NCBI GenBank assembly: GCA_036172265.1
Contig: JASFBA010000060.1
Coordinates: 1-41,925, forward strand
DNA from: JASFBA01 sp036172265
Lineage (GTDB): Bacteria; Chloroflexota; Chloroflexia; DTKN01
DNA: 41,925 nt
Reading direction: 5' to 3'
Made by a program: the position numbers and the translations under genes. Each line of letters starts with the position of its first letter. Positions within the stretch are counted from its first letter, which is position 1. Below the pieces are notes generated by a model, which made no database searches, was not told the origin of the DNA, and worked only from the letters and a program-made list of their open reading frames with translations. This document shows, piece by piece, positions 37,634-41,925 of the stretch.

Positions 37634-40600
37634 CTACCTCTTTTTCTTCCGACGGCGCTTCTTGCCCGTGCCCGGCGTCCCGGCTGCAGGGACAGGCGCG
37701 ACGGGCACCTGGGCTGCCTGCCGCCTGGCCTTGCGCCGCTCCTTCTTGCTGCCCTCTTTCTCCCTGAGGGCCCGGACCGGCATCCTTGCCCCCTGGGTGG
37801 GAACGGCTGCCCGACGCAGGATAGGGGCCTGAGAGGCACGGAAGATGTAAAAGAGGCTTTGCTCCCGCATACGCTGCAACAGGCGTTGGAAGAGGTGGTA
37901 CGACTCCCGACGGTATTCCACCAGGGGATCCCGCTGGCCATAGGCCCGCAGCCCGATGCCCTGGCGGAGGTCCTCCATCGCCGTCAAATAGTCCACCCAT
38001 TCCCGGTCCATCGCCCGAAGGAGGTAACCCCGCTCGATCTCCCCCAGGAGTTCGCTCCCCAAACGTCGTTCGCGGTCTTCCAGGTAGGCTACCGCCATAC
38101 GGTAGATTTCTTCCCCAATTTCTTCCGGAGGAAGGTCGGCCAGCGCCTCGGCGACCGGACGGGGCGGGAGGCGGGAAAAGCGGTCCAGTTCGCTCAGGAA
38201 GTCGGTGAGCAACCACCAGACGCCGCCGGCGACTTGCCAGTTTTCCACGGCCCGGAAGACCTGCTCCATGAGTTTCTGGCGGAGGCGGCGAAGGTCCTCT
38301 TCCAAGTTGCGCTCCAGGGCGGCCATCACTTCTTCCTCGACGGCGGCCGGCTCCATCCGGCTCCAACGGGCGGCGGTGACGGTAGCGGGCAGGGTAACCT
38401 GGAGGCCCTGGGTTAACTCGCGGTAGAGCCGCGAGAGGTGCAATCCGTGTTCGTCTGTCTCCTCTTCATAGAGGTAATGCTCGAGCGTCCGGCTAACCTG
38501 CTCCTCGATCCGCTCCCGACGGTAGGCCAGCACCTCCTCGATCACCCCGGCCAGATCGGACTGGAGGGCCTCTGCAGCCGGCCGGATCAGAAGAGGGGAG
38601 AGCGCTTCCAGACGAGAGGCGACCTCCCTGGGGTCGCTGCCATCGAGCGGGGAGTGTAGAACGGCTGCTGCCTCCGCCAGGCCGGCCGCCTGGATCGTTT
38701 CAGCCAAACTGGCCACCTCGCTATGGAGTTCGGCCGGTGGGGGGGCATCTTTCAGGAGGCGCCGGTGTAGGGCCTGCATCTGCACCAGGGGGCGAACGGC
38801 TGGGTTTTCCTGGAGGTCTTCCACGATCGCTTGACCGATCAGGGGGAAGAGGGGCATCCGACCGGAATGGCGTCCCTGCCGGCCGCTCTGGATGCCTTCC
38901 ACCACCTCTTCCAAAGCGGCAACAAGGCTTCCCCGGTCTCGTTCCCAGTCCCTCTTCCTCTTGAGCGGCTCCAGCACCTCCTGCACCCGTGCCTCGATTT
39001 CTTCCCGCAGCCGCGCCAGTACCATCCCGTGGACGTCGGACGCCTCCAGGATACGCCTCCGTTCGGCGTAAATAACCTCGCGCTGGCGGTTGAGGACGTC
39101 GTCGTACTCGACCAGGTGCTTGCGGATGTCAAAGTGGTAGCCCTCGACGCGTACCTGAGCCTGCTCGATCATCCGGGTGAGCACGCCGGCCTCGATGGGG
39201 GTCTCGTCGTCGGGGTTGAAGCGTTCCAGGACGGCGCGTATGCGGTCGGCACCGGGGCCGAAGCGGCGCATGAGGTCGTCCTCGGCGGAGACGTAGAAAC
39301 GGGAGGAGCCGGGGTCGCCCTGCCGGCCGGAACGCCCGCGCAACTGGTTATCCACACGCCGGGCCTCGTGCCGTTCGGTGCCGATAATGTGGAGGCCGCA
39401 GGGGACGTCCTCGACGCATTCCTCGAAACGCCTTCCCTTGAAGCAGGTGCGGCAATCGCCCCGACAACCTATACAACAGCGGCTGAGGCCGGTCTGGGGG
39501 TCCAGGCATTCGGGGCGGACCACGCCCGGTCCCAGGACGATGTCGGTGCCGCGGCCGGCCATGTTCGTGGCGATGGTGACGGCGCCCTTCTGGCCGGCCT
39601 TGGCGACAATGAGCGCTTCCCGTTCATGGTGCTTGGCGTTCAGCACCTCGTGGGGAATGCGGGCCTGGTCCAGCATCCGGCTCAGGCGCTCGGAACGTTC
39701 CACCGAAGTCGTCCCCACCAGCACCGGCTGCCCTCGCTTGTACTTTTCGATGATCTCCTGCACCACGGCACGGAACTTGCCCTCCTCACGGGCGTAGATG
39801 CGGTCGGGATAGTCCGCCCGAATCATCGGCCGGTGGGTGGGAATAACCACTACTTCCAGCCCGTAGATTTTGAAGAACTCTTCCTCCTCGGTAGCCGCCG
39901 TGCCGGTCATGCCGGCCAGTTTCTGGTAGAGGCGGAAATAGTTCTGGAAGGTGATGGTGGCAAAGGTCTTGCTCTCGCGCTGAATCTCCACCGGCTCGCC
40001 GTAGATGACCCGTTCCTTGGCCTCAATGGCTTCGTGGATGCCGTCGCTCCAGCGCCGGCCGGGCATCATGCGCCCGGTAAATTCGTCCACGATAACCACT
40101 TCCCCATCCTTGATGACGTAATCCACATCCTTCTGAAAGAGGAAACGGGCCTTGAGCGCGGCTTCCAGGAAAAAGGTCTGTTCGGCATGGGCCTCGTCGT
40201 AAAGGCTTTCTCCCTTCTGGTGGTCAATGCCCAGGAGACGCTCCACATGCTCCACCCCCTGTTCGGTAAGGGTGACTACCCGTTCCTTTTCGTCAATCTC
40301 ATAGTCCCCGGGGCCGAGGGCTTGGGCCACCTTGGCAAAGCGCATATATCTCTGGTACGATTCCTCGTCGGGAGCGGAGATGATGAGCGGGGTACGGGCT
40401 TCGTCAATGAGGATGTTGTCCACCTCATCCACGATGGCATAGTAGAGTTCGCGCTGGACGATGTCGTTCAGGCTGTAGGCCATGTTGTCGCGCAGGTAAT
40501 CGAAGCCAAACTCGTTATTGGTGCCGTAGGTGATGTCGCAGAGATAGGCCTCTCGACGGGAGATCGGGCGCAGGTGCATCAGGCGTTCGTCGTGGCCCAG

Positions 40601-41254
40601 GACACGCTCGTCGGTATAGGTGGGGTCGTAAATGCCGGAGAAGTCGGGGATGATCACGCCGGTGGAGAGGCCCAGGAGGTAGAAGACCTGGCCCATCCAG
40701 CCGCAGTCGCGTCGGGCCAGGTAGTCGTTGACGGTGACCAGGTGCGCGCCCCGGCCGACCAGGGCGTTGAGATAGAGGGGAAGGGTGGCAGTGAGAGTCT
40801 TGCCCTCGCCGGTCTTCATCTCGGCGATCTTGCCCTGGTGGAGGACGATCCCGCCCGCAAGTTGCACCTCAAAGTGGCGCTGGCCGATGGTACGGATGGC
40901 GGCTTCGCGCACCAGGGCAAAGGCCTCTGGGAGGATTTCGTCCAGGATGCGCTGCTCTTCCTCGAAAAGGGCCCGACGCAGCCGTTTCCACTCGTCGCGC
41001 AACACGATACGGCGATCGGGGTTGGTCTCTGCATCCAGGAGGGCGCGCTTTTCTTCCAGAGCCCGGCGGGCCGGAGCGGTACGTTCGGCGATTTGGCGGC
41101 GGAATTCCTCCGTGCGGGCACGCATCTCCTCGTCGCTGAGGACCCGTACCTGGGGCTCCAAGGCGTTGATCTGTTCCACCAGCGGGGCGATGCGCTCCAG
41201 GGCACGAAAAGACGCATCTCCACCCAGTTTTTTCAGCCATTCGACAATCTTCAT
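37634..41254 (-). CDS. secA: Protein translocase ATPase SecA with large insertions
   Basis: 1206 residues, against about 900 in E. coli. SecA drives preproteins through SecYEG with ATP. The start is taken at ATG 41254 (MKIVEWLKKLGG); ATG 41263 is a near alternative. Walker A is MKTGEGKT (146-153); TYGTNNEFGFDYLRDN, VDEVDNILIDEARTPLIIS, TNMAGRGTDI and LRGRSGRQGDPG are all present. Three additions stand out: a helical insertion of about 44 residues (59-102), a Cys-rich insert at 583-619 (8 Cys), and about 250 extra residues in the helical scaffold between EYDDVLNRQREV (716) and AMDREWVDYL (1082). The C-terminus is Lys/Arg-rich and lacks the usual zinc motif. It lies 46 bases after the decayed hepT. 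Confidence 0.98.
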   Translation of the reverse strand: MKIVEWLKKLGGDASFRALERIAPLVEQINALEPQVRVLSDEEMRARTEEFRRQIAERTAPARRALEEKRALLDAETNPDRRIVLRDEWKRLRRALFEEEQRILDEILPEAFALVREAAIRTIGQRHFEVQLAGGIVLHQGKIAEMKTGEGKTLTATLPLYLNALVGRGAHLVTVNDYLARRDCGWMGQVFYLLGLSTGVIIPDFSGIYDPTYTDERVLGHDERLMHLRPISRREAYLCDITYGTNNEFGFDYLRDNMAYSLNDIVQRELYYAIVDEVDNILIDEARTPLIISAPDEESYQRYMRFAKVAQALGPGDYEIDEKERVVTLTEQGVEHVERLLGIDHQKGESLYDEAHAEQTFFLEAALKARFLFQKDVDYVIKDGEVVIVDEFTGRMMPGRRWSDGIHEAIEAKERVIYGEPVEIQRESKTFATITFQNYFRLYQKLAGMTGTAATEEEEFFKIYGLEVVVIPTHRPMIRADYPDRIYAREEGKFRAVVQEIIEKYKRGQPVLVGTTSVERSERLSRMLDQARIPHEVLNAKHHEREALIVAKAGQKGAVTIATNMAGRGTDIVLGPGVVRPECLDPQTGLSRCCIGCRGDCRTCFKGRRFEECVEDVPCGLHIIGTERHEARRVDNQLRGRSGRQGDPGSSRFYVSAEDDLMRRFGPGADRIRAVLERFNPDDETPIEAGVLTRMIEQAQVRVEGYHFDIRKHLVEYDDVLNRQREVIYAERRRILEASDVHGMVLARLREEIEARVQEVLEPLKRKRDWERDRGSLVAALEEVVEGIQSGRQGRHSGRMPLFPLIGQAIVEDLQENPAVRPLVQMQALHRRLLKDAPPPAELHSEVASLAETIQAAGLAEAAAVLHSPLDGSDPREVASRLEALSPLLIRPAAEALQSDLAGVIEEVLAYRRERIEEQVSRTLEHYLYEEETDEHGLHLSRLYRELTQGLQVTLPATVTAARWSRMEPAAVEEEVMAALERNLEEDLRRLRQKLMEQVFRAVENWQVAGGVWWLLTDFLSELDRFSRLPPRPVAEALADLPPEEIGEEIYRMAVAYLEDRERRLGSELLGEIERGYLLRAMDREWVDYLTAMEDLRQGIGLRAYGQRDPLVEYRRESYHLFQRLLQRMREQSLFYIFRASQAPILRRAAVPTQGARMPVRALREKEGSKKERRKARRQAAQVPVAPVPAAGTPGTGKKRRRKKKR

Positions 41255-41300
41255 CTCCACCATCCAGCCGCTAGATACCGTCTTGGACCGGAGGCATAGG

Positions 41301-41643
41301 CTACTGCCCTCCAATAAGGGATTCCAAGACCGCGATCGGTGGCGGCAAGTCGCTCATCACGGTGTCCCAGGGCAGGTTCAGGTCTACCGTATCGTAGCCG
41401 TGGATCAGGCGATTGTGCATGCCTATTGATATCTGCCCAAGGGATTTGCGGATGCTTTTCTCTGGTATGTGTAGATACCCGGCGCGCAGATTCGCCGATG
41501 ATTTCGATCCGGTGGGCCAGCGCATAACGAAGCAAAAGGTTCGTATCCAGGTCGGAGCCTTTATACCCCTCAGCCATACGGCAGGCCTGACGGGCATAAT
41601 CCAGCATCTGCCGCATGCTGACATCGTCACCATGCCGGCTCAC
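41301..41643 (-). pseudogene. hepT: hepT-like toxin gene (DUF86), frameshifted
   Basis: A HepT-family protein read in two frames. From GTG 41643 the first frame gives SRHGDDVSMRQMLDYARQ, a middle with LLLRYALAHRIEIIGESARR, and HPQIPWADI. The second gives SIGMHNRLIHGYDTVDLNLPW and ends LIGGQ at 41301. One extra T on the plus strand (41426 or 41427) separates them; removing it restores the expected IPWADIIGM junction. The HepT active motif RX4HXY should read RNRLIHGY, but here the first Arg is His (HNRLIHGY). So the gene has two lesions. HepT toxins act with MntA-type antitoxins, whose remnant lies directly upstream. A sequencing error could explain the frameshift but hardly the substitution. 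Confidence 0.85.
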
Positions 41644-41755
41644 ACAAAACCTCCGCCTCGCGCAGCACCAAATCAAAGAGGGCCAGCCGCCGGATATGGT
41701 GACGGCGACAAAACTCGGCAATCCTATCTTCGGGCAGTTTAATCCGGATGGCCAT
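41627..41755 (-). pseudogene. mntA: mntA-like antitoxin remnant, internally deleted
   Basis: An in-frame 42-codon remnant of a MntA-type minimal nucleotidyltransferase. Its start, MAIRIKLPEDRIAEFCRRHH and then IRRLALF, is a normal MntA N-terminus up to the point where GSVLRDDF and the catalytic Asp pair should follow. Instead it passes straight to DLVLREAEVLCEPAW, which matches the extreme C-terminus of the family (VLREAEVLY). The nucleotidyltransferase core of roughly 50-60 residues is therefore gone. The remnant overlaps the hepT start by 17 bases. It is first behind the consensus promoter 41837-41865. Confidence 0.8.
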
Positions 41756-41776
41756 CGCTTACCTTTCTCCAGAATA

Positions 41777-41796
41777 TAGACAAATACCCATGTCTA
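41777..41796. promoter_or_regulatory. Inverted repeat in the leader of the mntA'-hepT'-secA unit
   Basis: TAGACA (41777-41782) and TGTCTA (41791-41796) are perfect 6-bp arms with an 8-base spacer, between the promoter and the mntA remnant. It could be an operator or a small leader hairpin. Confidence 0.4.
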
Positions 41797-41825
41797 GTTT
41801 CCACGTCTCCGAGGGCAAAGTCCCA

Positions 41826-41849
41826 TCCGGTAACGAATTATATACCGGA
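41826..41849. promoter_or_regulatory. Operator-like inverted repeat centred on the -10 box
   Basis: TCCGGTA (41826-41832) and TACCGGA (41843-41849) are perfect 7-bp arms with a 10-base spacer that contains the whole -10 hexamer (41837-41842). A protein bound here would block the promoter, as expected for an autoregulated toxin-antitoxin operon. Confidence 0.5.
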
Positions 41850-41865
41850 GGGTAAGGGGTGTCAA
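41837..41865 (-). promoter_or_regulatory. Perfect consensus promoter upstream of mntA'-hepT'-secA
   Basis: Minus strand: TTGACA (41860-41865), 17-bp spacer, TATAAT (41837-41842), the exact sigma-70 consensus. Predicted start near 41830. It is the only clear promoter I see upstream of secA. Confidence 0.8.
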
Positions 41866-41894
41866 CTAGGCCCTTCCTCGAAAATGACCCCAAT

Positions 41895-41923
41895 TTGACA
41901 AATCGCCGGTTGTGGGATAAAAT
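41895..41923 (+). promoter_or_regulatory. Promoter reading off the right edge
   Basis: TTGACA (41895-41900), 17-bp spacer, TAAAAT (41918-41923), pointing to a plus-strand gene beyond the window. The bases 41887-41900 also match 12 of 14 positions of the insertion-sequence end at 3573-3586, so this could instead be the edge of a related element. Confidence 0.6.
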
Positions 41924-41925
41924 GT

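Noticed and set aside
38831..41299. Very long open frame on the plus strand opposite secA
   Set aside because: High G+C keeps the antisense frame open; it has no ribosome site or recognisable domain and fully overlaps SecA.
41251..41721. A 156-codon frame through the hepT region as a real gene
   Set aside because: Only its middle matches HepT; the ends are frameshifted continuations into the antitoxin remnant and past the insertion.

Overview
The window is G+C-rich bacterial chromosome with long, closely packed operons. Its proteins look like those of Chloroflexota, probably an Anaerolineae-like, possibly thermophilic lineage. The signs are large secreted proteins with Thr/Pro linkers, short (Y/F)LP(L/I)-type hydrophobic-basic motifs, DUF2079 and GT-C membrane glycosyltransferases, a TIGR04076 protein and an oversized SecA. 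This placement is inferred from protein style; no rRNA or tRNA gene is visible. An 85-base G homopolymer suggests the sequence comes from an assembly with at least one artefact.

Left end (1-5550): a frameshifted IS66-type transposase remnant, a lipoprotein joining an SGNH-like domain to a second extracellular domain, and a complete IS1634-like element with perfect 14-bp inverted ends and its transposase split over two overlapping reading frames. A two-unit tandem repeat containing GTGGAAAC octamers abuts the element.

5550-15434 (minus strand): a compact run, probably one operon, transcribed right to left from a strong promoter near 15480. In order it encodes a duplicated-domain lipoprotein, RimI acetyltransferase, TsaD (t6A tRNA modification), a TIGR04076 protein, an acetyl-CoA-synthetase-like ligase, a 1381-residue secreted PHP-hydrolase protein, and endonuclease IV. 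Divergent from it, with the two -35 boxes forming an inverted repeat, is an alpha-oxoamine synthase resembling bacterial serine palmitoyltransferase.

16820-19840: a palindromic bidirectional terminator, RarA with a zinc-ribbon membrane protein, then about 0.9 kb of noncoding repeats containing the poly-G tract.

19841-32174 (minus strand): an envelope or exopolysaccharide region with a DUF2079 protein, a Wzx-like flippase, a GT-C transferase, a sugar-nucleotide epimerase, a GT4 transferase, a jelly-roll lipoprotein, a sialidase-like propeller protein and another GT-C protein. Internal promoters divide it into at least three transcription units. Divergent from it (32359-36631, plus strand) is a peptidoglycan-amidase-like exoprotein followed by a protein joining a PqqD-like domain to a YkgJ/FliB-type cysteine cluster.

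Right end: a DMT transporter with an internal duplication; SecA with a cysteine-rich insert and a large helical-domain insertion; and, directly upstream of secA, a decayed MntA/HepT toxin-antitoxin pair behind a perfect consensus promoter. I see no CRISPR array, prophage or obvious new defence system. The most notable items are the decayed TA pair now leading secA, the PqqD-YkgJ fusion beside the amidase and glycan genes, the SecA insertions and the recurring LP(L/I) motif.
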